In this document: piece by piece, positions 12,485 through 24,332 of the stretch
How the letters are laid out: each line of letters opens with the position of its first letter
Numbering within the stretch: the first letter of the stretch is position 1
The notes under the pieces: generated by a model
Seen by the model: the letters and a program-made list of their open reading frames with translations, nothing else
Databases searched by the model: none
Told to the model about the DNA's origin: nothing
Assembly (NCBI GenBank): GCA_025738555.1
Contig: JAOVFP010000016.1
Location: 496,001-560,000, forward strand
DNA from: Cyathus striatus
Lineage: Eukaryota; Basidiomycota; Agaricomycetes; Agaricales; Nidulariaceae
Length of the DNA: 64,000 nucleotides
Direction of reading: 5' to 3'
Program-made: the position numbers and the translations under genes

Positions 12485-14656
12485 GTGATAGTAAGACTAT
12501 TACACATTTTTATAACTTTGTCGCTTTATTACCTTGCACTTGCTTTCACAGGGTTCTGCTTGATATGGGCTCAGAGATGTCGAAATCAGCTTCAGTACCC
12601 TCCTGGCCCACCAGCAGAGTTAATCTTAGGGCATCTGCACATGATGCCTGCCAGCAATCAGGAAGCTACATTTCGTGAATGGTCAAAGACATATGGTATG
12701 TTTTGTATTTATTTTTGGCATATCTGATTTTGATGGACATTAGGGGATATTATATACCTTCATATCCCAGGCCACTCATACTTAGTCATAAACTCGTTGA
12801 AGGCCGCAACAGAACTCCTGGACAAGAGGAGCGGAATCTACAGTGATAGGATGAGGTTGATATTATATGAGATGTAGGGATATTTTATTAGATATAGAAC
12901 CTTGACTTATTAAAACTTCTTGTTTAGGATGGGATGGTTTCCAATGCTGACCTTCCTACCCTATGGTAAACGATTTCAGAAGCATAGATGGCTTTTTCAA
13001 GAATACCTTAACCAGAAGCAATGTATATCATATCAACCACTACAAACTCAACTTGCATGGCACTTGCTAGTTAATCTTTTGGACCATCCAAACTAGTAGA
13101 TGAAACTCCTTGAAATGTAAACATGCAGTATTTCTATGTAACAGAAAGCCACTAATAAAGATACAGTTTCTCTATAGCTCTCATTGTTAAAATTGCTTAC
13201 AGGAGAGATAACATTTCAGACAACAATCCATATATTGAAATTTCTGGAATGGTGCTTGAATTGATAATCTCTTGTGGATCAGTGGGAAGCACACCTGTTG
13301 ACTTTATGCCATTCTGTATGTATGAAAACTGTAAACATTCAGACATGAGCTAATCATACATTGGCAGTGAGATTTTTACCTTCATGGTTCCCTGGTACAT
13401 ATTATGCTTTCAAAGCAAGAGGATTTTGCTCTGCTGTCCTAAAGATGCATGAATATCCATTTGAAGCTGTGAAATGTCAAATGGTATGTCACTTCTGTAT
13501 CCCCGCAACCACCACTGTGCTAATAGTTACTGCATGAAGATAGAAGGAACTGCACAGCCATTGTTCCTATCATATTTCCTCGATCAACCTCATGAGAAGA
13601 GTGATGAAAAAGAGCACATGGAAGACTTGCAAGGGAGTGTGGGCATGATCTTTGCCAGTGGTGTAGAGACAGTAATATCAAATGCCTGCTAACATCAGTA
13701 TGGTGGAACTTATTCATTTACCCTTCAATGTTCTAGACATATTCTGCTCTTTCTCACTTCATCCTCACTTGAGATGGTTTTATTCCCCAAGTTCCAAAAA
13801 TGGGCCCAGCAAGAAATTGACCATGTAGTCAATAGTAATCGACTCCCAGAGCTTAGTGACAGGAAGGCTCTTCCATACATAGAAGCTATACTTCAGGAGG
13901 TACTTAGGTGTGTATTCATGAGTTTATTATCTTACACTATTCACATTTAGTGTATTTTGTAGATGGAATACAGTGGTTCCATCCAGTGCATATCTGATAC
14001 CCCTCAAAATTTTAAGGACATGGTAACTGAATGCAATGCAGCAAGGTGTTCCCCATCGTTCTATTGCAAATGACGTTTACAACAGAATGTTTATCCCTAA
14101 AGGAACCATCATAATTACAAATTCTTAGTAAGTTATCATATCATGTCTTGATATTCGTATGCTTAAGTTGATTGCAACATTATTTTTGACAGTGCAATCC
14201 TATGGGATGAATCCATATATACCGACTCGGACTCCTTTAATCCTGGTAGATATCTCCCCAAACCAGAGGGAAATGGAGAACCTTATCTGGTTGATCACTT
14301 CGGGTTTGGTCGCAGGTATGTCTTCAAGTTGTAGCAGTAGGAAAATACTATACCATGATCACACCTTAGGTTATGTCCTGGACAATGTCTCGCAGAAGCA
14401 AGCTTATGGATTGCGATGTGCTCTATCTTAGCAGCTCTCGATATTGGCTGAGCGCTGGACAATAAGGGAAAAGAAATAATACCTGGGGGTGAATTGGATA
14501 CAGGTTTCCTAAGGTATGCTTTGTTAAGCTCTCTAAGCATTGTATTTGTTGAATGAGATTTTAAGTCATCCTAAACCTTTTCCATGCTCAATAAAGCTGT
14601 GGAATCAGACTTCAGAGAGTATGATCAGACAAGCACAGTTATGGAATGACGGTTGA
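12485..14656 (+). pseudogene. Cytochrome P450 (OrdA-like), disrupted copy 2
   Basis: Paralog of the P450 at 94-7472, same exon layout, with no large insertion. Exon 1 runs to 12695, exon 2 is 12744-12873, exon 3 is 12928-13116, and later exons reach the stop at 14654-14656. Heme loop FGFGRR-LCPGQCLAE and the proline hinge YPPGPPAE are readable. Small lesions: the paralogs' start ATG (MAWSLYY in copy 3) is ATA at 12512-12514, so the in-frame upstream ATG at 12485 is probably fortuitous; two consecutive stops TAG TAG at 13094-13099 where paralogs have N/H-W; a frameshift with a stop near 13767-13773; and TGA at 14449-14451 in the heme exon where copy 1 has CGG (Arg). The stops fit G:C to A:T decay. 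It is certainly non-functional as a P450. Confidence 0.88.
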
Positions 14657-15692
14657 GTGGTGAGCATCAGTATGAATGAACATTGATAAAGCTATAGTCT
14701 AGTGTCTGCCAAGTATGTACAACACATGTATAATCTCTTTCTGTAATTTAAAACTCATCAGCTGCTGTGGATGAACTACATTATTTTGCCAATAAAATAG
14801 CCAGGTCACTGAGCCTTGACTGCATGTGCAAACATGAATGAGGTAACTGTGTATAGATCATTAGAGTCCAATTCCTGATCAAGGGATAATACTTCAAATG
14901 TCCACATTACTGCCTGTATCTTGCAGCTATGTACATGACTGTAACAATTCATGATATAGAGATAATTTGATTTTGACTGACTGGTAGAAGTCTCAGTGGC
15001 ATAGTGACTTCTTCCTTTGTACTTTATACCCACACCTCCTCTCCTTCTTTTATGTATTTTAGAGCAGGCTCTTTGCCTGTACCATAGAATCGGCCTTGTA
15101 TCAGTTTTTAATTCTCAGCTTGTTTACATTATTCTGTATGTATTTAAGTACAGTACTTTACACTTGTTAAAATTTAGGTTCCTTTCCCCCCCTTCTCCCA
15201 CCTCTCATGAACCTCACTAGGACCTGAGGATAGACAAATGCGCTATCCACTCGCAAGTTCTTTGTTCAAGAACTTCCTTCAACCGGAAATCTTCTTCCAC
15301 AGTATATTAATCCCAGAGGAAACCTGTACCTCATTGCATCGATCCAGTGGCATAAAGGCTGGGAAAGCATGATACATGTTGGAAGATGGAATTATTTTAT
15401 ATGTGGTTTTGCATGTGCCTTAGTTACCTTTAAGTTTTTGGGGAGCTTGAGTTTGTGGAGAAGGAGCTGAAGGGGCTCGGATGAGGAAGCTGGAGCAAGC
15501 AATGCCGAACTGGGCAAAGTTCAAACAGGCCAGGCCACTACATAATGTGTTCAGTTTTTTGGTGGAGTTGCAACTTGGAGAGCAACAAGTTTGTTGTCCA
15601 TTTGTCATCCACCCTTGGTCCACCCTGGCTCCAGCTACAAAGTTCAGACTATGATATACATTGCACTGTGCAGTACTACCAATATCTATAAT
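14657..15692. other. Intergenic, no gene recognised
   Basis: The 1-kb gap between P450 copy 2 and the LINE. Short unsupported frames only. Confidence 0.4.
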
Positions 15693-17498
15693 AATAGTAT
15701 AACTAATAAACCATCATCATCAATCACTTTCCCATGGTAAGAAATTTGCCTTGTCATTACCATCAATGACGAGAACACTCCCATCACTTTCTTTCTCTCT
15801 TCCAATACTCTCTATTCTTCTTCTCCTTGCTAGCAGCTCTTGATTTATACTGATATGCTGGCACCTCCACCCTGACACACTTTGGGGGGGCAACCACCAG
15901 TCTCAGCACCTTCAATGTCACGCCCCCTCACATTGCACCTTCACCAAGGCCCCCCTCAGCAAGCGCAAGCTTCCAGAGCCCTGCTAAGGCTCCGCCAGCT
16001 CCAACGATGTGTGCCAGGACTGCTTTGGAGACACCACAGGCCCCTCAGACTCCCAGGATGACACCTGTGCAGGCACACGAGATCCTGGTGCATGACACCT
16101 ACCTCCCCACTGGCCATAACTTCGACATGAAATCAGCAGCCCTCATTCTTGAGCAAATCATTGAGGCTCTCCCAGTATCCTCTAAAAGTAAGTTTGGAGA
16201 TATCCTTCGCACAGTTGCAGTGCTACTTGACAAGGAGGCTACGGGCTCCCTTGCCTCTGTTTTACAGGACAATCTATCACCAGCACTTGCAAAAATTGAA
16301 GCCATGGCTATGCGACTGGAATCGGTGCAACTCAAATTCAATGCTGCTACCTGCAGGCTGGACAATCGCCCCGGGCAGGAGTCTCACCTCATCCAACTCC
16401 ACACACTGTAACAGTGGAATCTCAGCCATTGTATGTGTCCATGGCTGCAGCTCCACATGCTAAAGCTATTGTGGACACCTCCCGGAAGCACTGTCAGGTG
16501 AGCATTAAACTTGCTCGCCTTAATGATGACAGCCCAACTGAGCTGGGGAACCTCTCCCCCCAGGAATGGGTAACAAAAGCCAACCTGGCTCTTGATATGT
16601 TGGAGCTTGAGGATGCCAGCCACCCAGACCTCGTGTCTATTATTGCAGCACATCACTCTGGGATTTTTATCCACTTGGAGGTCAATTCTCCTGACGCAGC
16701 CCACTGGCTTAAGCAGCAACAGATACTCCATGCATTCGGAGACTGCTTCAATAGCTCCTCTAATCCAGTGCCATCTGTCTTTAAGCTTCTTGCCGAATTT
16801 GTGTCCACCTCTTATCAGCCAGGCCCTGCCATGTCATACACTGACCTTGAACAGATCAACGACCTCCCTATGGGGTCAATCATTGGGATTAAACCTGCAT
16901 GCCACCCCAGTCTATGGAAGACTGGGCAATGCTCTGCCCACTTTGTGGTGAGCCTACATGACCAGCTGTGGGCCAACTGCTTGTTGGACACTGGCCTTGT
17001 TATTGAGGGTGCACAGGTGTGTGTATGAAAGTTCTTACCTGAACCTTCCCAGTGTTTCCACTGCCAGAGACTGGGCCATCTGGCATGTGAGTGTAAGGCC
17101 ACAATACCCACCTGTGCCCACTGTGCAGGAGATCACTCCACCCAGGAGTGTGATATGATGAAGGGGGATTGTTCTTCTCACCGATGCGCTAACTGCATGG
17201 CTAACAGCCATGGAGCAGCATCATGGTTGTGCCCAGCCTTCCTTCAGAAGCTGTGGATCCTGTACAATAAAACTAATGTTGCAAAATATGTGGGGTTCCC
17301 ATCAGAGAATCCTTCTACCTGGCATCTCCATGAAAAATCAGTGCTGTGGGGGATTCCCCCACCACTGTGGGCAGCTGCTGCTAAGCCTTTTTCCATTTGC
17401 TCAGCTATGCCCCCAGCATCATTCCCTCTTATGAGGACCTCTCCTACTCTCTCTCCTACTCTCCCATCCCAGTCTAGGCTGGATGATGGAATGTGCAC

Positions 17499-19339
17499 AT
17501 CAGCAAATTCCCCATTGACTAAATTAGTTAAGTTAGTTAAATTAAGGTGTACCCCTTACCTTATATTTCTTTACATATCCTTAAATGTAATAAATTTCGG
17601 CTTAAGTGTACTAATGCGCACATGTACAGCCTACTAATCTTGGCTTAAATGCACTACTTCACACACATTTAGGACAATAATAGGTCTATATAACTATTAA
17701 TACTTATTAATTTGACCTTCTATTAACTATATTATGGTAGAGTTTTGGTAGAGTACTGAAGTATGTTTCTTGAGTAATGAGTTTTATAGATACCTGTACT
17801 TCCTTTGGCCTTACACATAATCCTAATGATTCAAAAAACAAAATGCATTTACAAAGTTATAATATTCAATGTGTTATCAAAATATCTACCTGTAATGCAC
17901 AACAAAATTCCAAAGTCTTGATGTGGCTAAATACAAGTCCAACAGCTGCCATTAAGGTTCAGCCGAAATGTTCAGCCGAAGAGCTCCCAAGCCAATCAAA
18001 TCACTGGGAAGCTGACATGATTATCACGTGACTTTTCCATGTCACAGACACGTCGTTGTTCAACTCTTTGAACTCTGAGCACGTTCAACTTTCCTCAAAC
18101 CTTCCCCTTACATTCTCCCTCTTGTCTTCCATGGTCCATCCACCTCTGCCAGCCATGCGTACACATATTGCTCTCCTCTCTCCCTCAAGACCCCTTCCAA
18201 TGTTTCATCTATCTTCTGTCCTGGGTGGTAGGAGTTAGAACTCAGCAATCCAAGCCTTCAAGAACTTGTCTGGGTGTACTTGATTCATGTTTTGTCAAGC
18301 TGGGTGTCTGTGCCAGTAAGTTCTTCATCCCCTTTACTGATATCCATCTATTGAAGCTTTAAGCTTGAAGTTTGGCTACAGGGACTATCCACTCTTGTGC
18401 TCTCCCTCCTGTGCCCTCTCACTCTCACACCCTCTCTCTCGTGCTCTCGTTCTCATGCCCTCTCTCTTTCTCATGCCCTCTCTCGTTCTCATGCCCTCTC
18501 TCGTTCTCGTGCCCTTTCTTGTTCTCGCGTCCTCTCTCATGCACCTTCTCTCTTGTTCTCTCATTCTTGCACCCTCTCTCTCTTGTTCCCTCCTTCTCAC
18601 ACCCTCTCTCGCACACCCTCTCTTCTGTGCCCTCTTTCGTTCTCTCCCTCTCATGGCCCTCTCTTGTGTACCTCTCTTGTTCTCTTGTTCTCGCTCTCTT
18701 GCCCCCTCTCTTGTGCTTTCTCTTTCACTTGTGCTCTCGCGCTTGTGCTCCTCGCCTGGACTCTCTCGTATGCTCTGTTTCTCTTGTGCGCTCTGTCTCT
18801 CTCACATTCTTGCTGTTGTCTGAGCTCTCTCCACTGCTGTTCGCCTCTGCTGCTTCCACGACCTGTCGCTATTTTAATATATGAACCTCAGCAAATGCTC
18901 AACTAGTTCATTTATTCTCTCATGGTTGCTCTTAGTGATACATAGACAATTGTTAATGCCTTTATCATAGTCATTGTATTTAGCTTAATAGAAAATATTG
19001 AGTTATGCATTTTTATTGGTGATATGTTGTGAGATAAGCCCACCTATTCCTATCCTATTCCCTCTTTATGTGCAATTAATATTGTAAAAACCTACTTAAT
19101 GTTTGCTTAATGCTATGACATAAGTGGGACAATACAATTAAAATATATTAAATCGCAATTTAAATCACCTAAGTTCAAGCTAATGGCTTCTTACTCCAAC
19201 TTTTTTTAGTCAGAATAAGTACCAGACCTCTCCTTATTTGCCTTAAACAGCTTATGGTACTTTTTTTGACTAAATCTACCTTAAACTGAGCTTTTTTCTG
19301 CTTTAATTGTCTAAATTTGTAATATGGGTATTTGCTGAT
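17499..19339. mobile_element. 1.84-kb TIR element nested in LINE ORF1
   Basis: Short inverted ends ATCAGCAAATTCCCC / GGGTATTTGCTGAT, flanked by GCAC (17495-17498 and 19340-19343; possibly 5-6 bp TGCAC[A/T]). Removal restores ORF1 in frame. No transposase is visible. The interior holds an AT-rich left part and a large CT-rich tandem array (18375-18830). Superfamily unassigned. Confidence 0.75.
18375..18830. repeat. CT-rich degenerate tandem repeat
   Basis: Degenerate units such as CCTCTCTCGTTCTCATG, period about 17-18 bp, over some 450 bp. Because the unit length is close to a multiple of three, long Leu/Ser/Pro-rich (plus) and Arg/Glu-rich (minus) frames stay open by chance. Confidence 0.85.
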
Positions 19340-19646
19340 GCACTATGCCACCTCCACTTGGGATGCCACTTTCAGGTGCTGATGGCACCTCAGAGTTATC
19401 TCAGGGGAAGAAGGGTAAAGGTAAACAACCTCCTTCTGCTCCATATCTTGGCTGGGCTCAAGGCTCCTCCCAGGATGTTATGTCTGGATCAGCAACAGAC
19501 TGCCGTGGGGGTACCCTGGATGGATACATCACAGTATCTTGCCCTGCCTCTCAGGCAAGCCACTACTCTGACCACCCAGAGGCTCACATGGGCCTGGAAG
19601 AGGGCAAAATTCAGCAGCCACAGTCCTCTTCCTGGGCTGACAGTTA

Positions 19647-22600
19647 ATGCCTGTACAACCTCCCCCCAACCAGCAAGAGCTCTGCTTTTGGCAACAAAAT
19701 GTCAACACTTCCCTTGATGGGCAGCATGATATGCTTGTCACCTTAGGCAGGCGGGATTATGACATTTGCACAGTTCAAGAGCCTTATGTCAATCATAATG
19801 GCAAATCATGGTCCAATAAACATTGGACTGCAGTATACCCCTCTTCTGCTCCACCTCCTGGTTGGACTGTTTGCTCTCTTCTTTTAATTAACTCCTCTAT
19901 CTCCACTGACTCATGGTCTCCTGTCCCGGTCCCCTCCCCAGACATCACAGTGATCCACCTTCAGGTAGCTGGGGGTCATTCTATTTTTATTTTTAACCTC
20001 TATGTGGATTGTATGCACAATGACTGCTTAGAGGCTCTGGCCTCAACAATGAGAGAGCTTCAGGCTAGCCACCCACCTGGGGGGAATCCTTCCACTTTAT
20101 GTGGATGGGAGACTTCAACAGGCACCATCCCATGTGGGATAAAGAACACAATCACCACCTGTTTACAGCTGCGGCTCTACGGCTAGTAGAGCCCCTTCTT
20201 TCTCTCCTCTCTCAGTACTGAATGTCTATGGCTCTGCCCAAGGATATTCCTACCCTCAAGGCTTTCTGTTCTAAAAATCTCACTTGAGTAGATAATGTGT
20301 TTCTGAGCAATTCACTCATGGAGGATCTTGTGGTCTGTACTACTATCCCTGCCTTAAGTCCACCAAAAGTGGACCACTTCCCAGTCTTTACTAAATTGCT
20401 AGCTTGGATGATGCCCCAGCATGTCTCCGTTGCAATTTCAAGGCAGTGGACTGGAATAAGTTCCAGGACACCCTATCAGACCAGCTGTCAGGCTCAGCAT
20501 CAGTCCATGAATGTACATCTCAGGATGATTTTGACTCATGCCTGCGTTCAGTAACTGATGCAGTTATGTCCACTATATCAGACACTGTTCCTATGGCCCG
20601 GGTCGCCCTACACACCAAACAGTGGTGGAACACTGAGTTGGCCAACTTGTGGAAAGAGAAAGTCCGCCTTGGATGCGCTTCTCACTGCCATGTACATTTT
20701 CCCAGACACCCCTCTCATGAGGAATATCACCATGCTCACAACACTTATGCAGAACAGATGCAAGAGGCTCGGGTTGCAAAGTGGACTGACTACCTCGAAA
20801 AATTTACTGACTCCACCATCTGGGACATAGATAGTGTTCTCTCTAGCTCAGGTGTGGATGGGGGACAAACATGCCTCCCAGAACTGGTTACTTGTGACCC
20901 AGGGACAGGGGCGATCACCTCGGTGGCTTGCACTAATGAAGAAAAGAGTGAACTACTATACAGCACCTTCTTTCCTCCACAACACACATCTGCTACAGTC
21001 CAGGACAACACTGAGTACCCACCCTCAGCATGGCAATTTACTAATGTCTCAGATGAACAGGTGGCATGGGCCATTGACAGGATAAACCCTGACAAAGCAA
21101 CATGGTCAGACTCCATCCCAAACCATGTTATCAAGGAGTGTAAGAACATTCTCACCCCATATCTGGGTTCTCTATTTCAGGCTACATTCACATTTGAGTG
21201 CTATCCTGAGGATTGGGCACGCACAGAAACATTAGTTCTCCATAAGCCTGGAAAGCCAGACTACTCCAGCCCCTCGGCATGGAAGCCTATTGTCCTTTCA
21301 CATGGGTTTGCCCACTTGCTTAACAGCTGCATGGCAGATGAACTCACAGTTATGTCTGAATGCTGTCACCTCCTCCCCTCCCACCACTTTGGTGGTCACC
21401 CTGGGCAGAATACTTCAGACTCACTGCAGCTGTTGGTTTCTTCAGTAAAGGCTGCCTGGCATCGCCAGGAAGTGGCAACACTTCTCAGTCTTGATGTTAA
21501 AAGGGCTTTCCCCAGTGTTTCTCTCGAATGGCTATACCATGAACTTCATCACTTGGGCATTCCAGAATCCCTTGTCCACTGGCTTCATATGATACTAGAG
21601 GGATGCTCTATGTCACTCTCATTTGATGACCACCTCTCAAATCTCTTTTGCCTTCTGGGAGGTCTGGATCAAGGCAGTCCCTTCTCTCCTATTTTATATA
21701 TTCTTTACAATTCTGGCCTCCTCATGATATCTGCTGATGCTGACCTCTCCTTACTTTATCTTGATGACTCTGCTATGCTCATTACAGGTCCCACCTTTCA
21801 GGAAACCCATCGTGCCATCATGTCCATTATGATGCATGCAGGAGGAGTGTTTGACTGTGCTGTGGAACATAACTGTGAATTTGGCATGGATAAATTCCAG
21901 CTATGTGACTTTACACATCGCCACATGTGCAATACTTCACTCTACTGCTTCTTTGCACCCACTGCAAAACAGTGTAATCATACAAGGCCAGTCACATGCC
22001 CCCCACTCCACCTTAATGGCTGAATTATTGTCTCACAGCCTACTGTGCGCTTTCTCAGTTTGATCCTGGAAAATGAACTCTGGTGGGGTCCCCAATGAGC
22101 AGCTGCACTTGCAAAGGGACAAACCTGGCTTCAACATGTTTCACAGGTAGTGAAACCTGCCAGCAGGGTGGCAGCTTCCTGCATATGCCGCCTTTATGTC
22201 TCTCAGGCAGTACCATGCATTCTATATGGCACAGAGCTCTTTCTTCCTCCTCCTGATTTTTGCAATCCAGCTAAGGTGCCTGCGACCTTTAAGCCTCTCC
22301 ACTCAATTCAGCACAAGGCTGCCCTGCTCATCACAGGGGGCCTCCATTTGTTGCCAGTTGATGCACTTGATCAACTGGTGAATTTACTCCCTTTTCACCT
22401 TCTGGTATCCAGACTTCAACATCAATCTCTTTTATGATACTGCACACTCCCCTCCACACACCCCCTGACTCATTTCATTCATCATGCAGCAGGTCGCCAT
22501 CAGTTATGTGCCCACAATTCTCCCCTTCACCTTCTGTTTGATGCCTTTCCCCTCAGTCCCAAGGACATTGAGACTATCACAGTGGCACACTTTCCTCCCT

Positions 22601-23627
22601 CATGGTCTCCCCCATTTACAGTCCAGATTGCGAAGGACAGCAAGTCCGCTATTGCACAGGACACAGCTGACTCATCAGATATTATTATATATACTGACAG
22701 CTCTGGCTATAAAACAAAATTGGAGCATCAGCAGTGCTCTACTGCCAAGGTCACAGGATGGATAGCCTACAGTACCAACTAGGCTGAGACTCTAAGTATG
22801 TCATGTATAATGCAGAGAGCCTTGGACTCCTGCTTGGGGCCCAACTCCTCTCATTACAGTGATGCTTCTCCAGCGTCACATTTGCTGCTGACAATCAAGC
22901 TTCTTTACAGGCTGTGACAGGGCATCACTCCAATTCCAGACAATATATCACAGATGAATTTGTATGCTCACTCTCCATGAAATCACTGGAGGACATACGA
23001 ATCACCCTCTGTTGGGTACCAGGTCACCATGACGTTGCAGGAAATGAGGCAGTCAATGTGGAAGCAAAGGCGGCTGCAGAGAATGGCTCTGATCCTCACA
23101 CAACCCTTTTCTGCTTCCTCTGACACCAACTCCCCACCACCAAGTCCACAATCCATGCCAACCATCGACAACACCTTCGAGAAGCTACCCAGACAGTCTG
23201 GAAGGCCTCCCATAGTCATGCGCAAATCAGTTGCAATATTCCCTCCAAGCCCACTAAATATTTCTCCTCCCTCCTCCTTACCCTTCCATGAAAGCTTACG
23301 AGTATCCTTACACAGCTAGTGATTGGACACATCGCCCTGAACAAGCACCTCCACCGCATTTGGAAATCCATCTCCCCACTATGCAAGAAGTGCAGGTTAT
23401 GCGTGCCTGAGACTGTGGACCACTACCTCTTCTACTGCCCAGCCTACAGTACCCAGCATCACTCTCTCGCAGCTAACTGTGCTCCCCGCGGCCAATGGCT
23501 GTCTCTCAACAGGATTCTCTTGGACACAGACCACCTCCCCGCACTCATTGCATTCATCAATTCCTCTGGCTGCCTCCACCAGGTCTTCGGTACCATCCTG
23601 GCCTGGAGCCCCCCAGAGGATATGTAG
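19647..23627 (+). pseudogene. LINE ORF2: APE endonuclease, RT, RNase H, zinc knuckle
   Basis: Starts MPVQPPPNQQ directly after the ORF1 stop. The endonuclease domain (about 19680-20220) shows WQQNVN, V-Q-E-P-Y and, after a frameshift, G-D-F-N-R-H-H-P near 20107. The RT domain (about 20900-21900) shows LDVKRAFPSV, GLDQGSPFSP and the catalytic LLYLDDSAM near 21755. RNase H is at about 22690-23090 with Y-T-D-S-S-G, A-D-N-Q-A-S-L and VPGHHDVAGNEAVN. A C-terminal Cys/His motif (C-K-K-C then ETVDHYLFYCP) lies at about 23370-23470. At least four frame changes separate these blocks (about 20090, 20250-20400, 22025-22150, 22790-22910), so it cannot supply retrotransposition. Confidence 0.88.
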
Positions 23628-24297
23628 TCAAAGGAACTGGAATTACGACAGCACTCACCCATACACAGTACTTGCGCTCAACTACGCCACGGAATCAGGC
23701 CTCACCTGCACACTACTAGGGGTTCATACCTACGCTACACAGTGCAGGGTCCCCTCCACTCTAACCTCCTGGTGCTTCCTCTGTGGGGGTAGTATCCCTA
23801 AGTCCTCACAATACCACTTGACACTAATCTCATACCTCTCATACTATATTTGTTACTATACACCCTTGATACCTTACATACGTAGTAGCTACCTAGGAGC
23901 TACGATGCACTGTCGCGACATATAGCCTGCCACAACCGACAATAAACTATGGATTTAAAATAAATAAATAAATAAAATAAAAATAGTATAACTCAGAAGT
24001 TCGCAAAACCATCTCCACTGGCTATATCGCAACTTCTGGCAAACTTCTGGAGTCCTTTAGGCTTAATCATTTGTGTTATCGACTACGGCCATCCTTATCT
24101 GACTCTTCAGTCACCCCAGAAGATAGTCTTCCAAAGATAGAACACTTAATATATAATGCTTCATCCATCTGTCGGGATGCACTTCCCGCCGCAGGGTAGA
24201 TTTAGTAAAGTACTGGCACCTGAACCATATTAATGCCACATCTCACGCCCCAGCTCACATGTCAAGGTATGACGCTTTACAAAGACTACGGAGGCCA

Positions 24298-24305
24298 TAT
24301 AAAAG
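24298..24305 (+). promoter_or_regulatory. TATA box of P450-3
   Basis: TATAAAAG 28 bp before the ATG at 24333, at the position where P450-1 has ATATAAAG. Confidence 0.45.
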
Positions 24306-24332
24306 GATGTATATCTCTGTTCAATTGCAAAT

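Larger units (their letters stand above)
16007..19647 (+). pseudogene. LINE ORF1, gag-like nucleic-acid-binding protein
   Basis: The first ATG of the open stretch is at 16007; the reading frame shifts at about 16385-16413. The next frame contains the P-L-Y-V-S-M-A-A-A block common in gag-like ORF1s, then a TGA at 17026-17028 (consistent with a decayed CGA). Three zinc-knuckle-like motifs follow at about 17056-17245: CFHCQRLGHLACEC, CAHCAGDHSTQEC and a third starting CANC, the expected RNA-binding module. The ORF is interrupted at 17498/19340 by the nested element. Joining across that site stays in frame (...DDGMC then TMPPPLG...), ending at the stop overlapping the ORF2 start (TTAATG at about 19645). 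Confidence 0.82.
15705..23981 (+). mobile_element. Near full-length fungal LINE (Tad1/I-like), decayed
   Basis: An 8.3-kb non-LTR retrotransposon. It has two ORFs (gag-like with CCHC knuckles; APE endonuclease, reverse transcriptase, RNase H and a C-terminal CCHC) and an A-rich 3' tail made of TAAA units. A perfect 12-bp target duplication AATAGTATAACT (15693-15704 and 23982-23993) fixes both ends and implies a near full-length 5' end. Both ORFs carry frameshifts and stops, so the copy is dead. A 1.84-kb DNA element (17499-19339) is nested in ORF1. RNase H after RT supports the Tad1/I side of the tree; the clade was not tested. Confidence 0.9.

Noticed and set aside
18365..18906. Long Leu/Ser/Pro-rich plus frames and Arg/Glu-rich minus frames of 60-170 codons
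   Set aside because: All lie in the CT-rich tandem array; several frames on both strands are open together, as expected for a stop-free repeat, and the array sits in a transposon.
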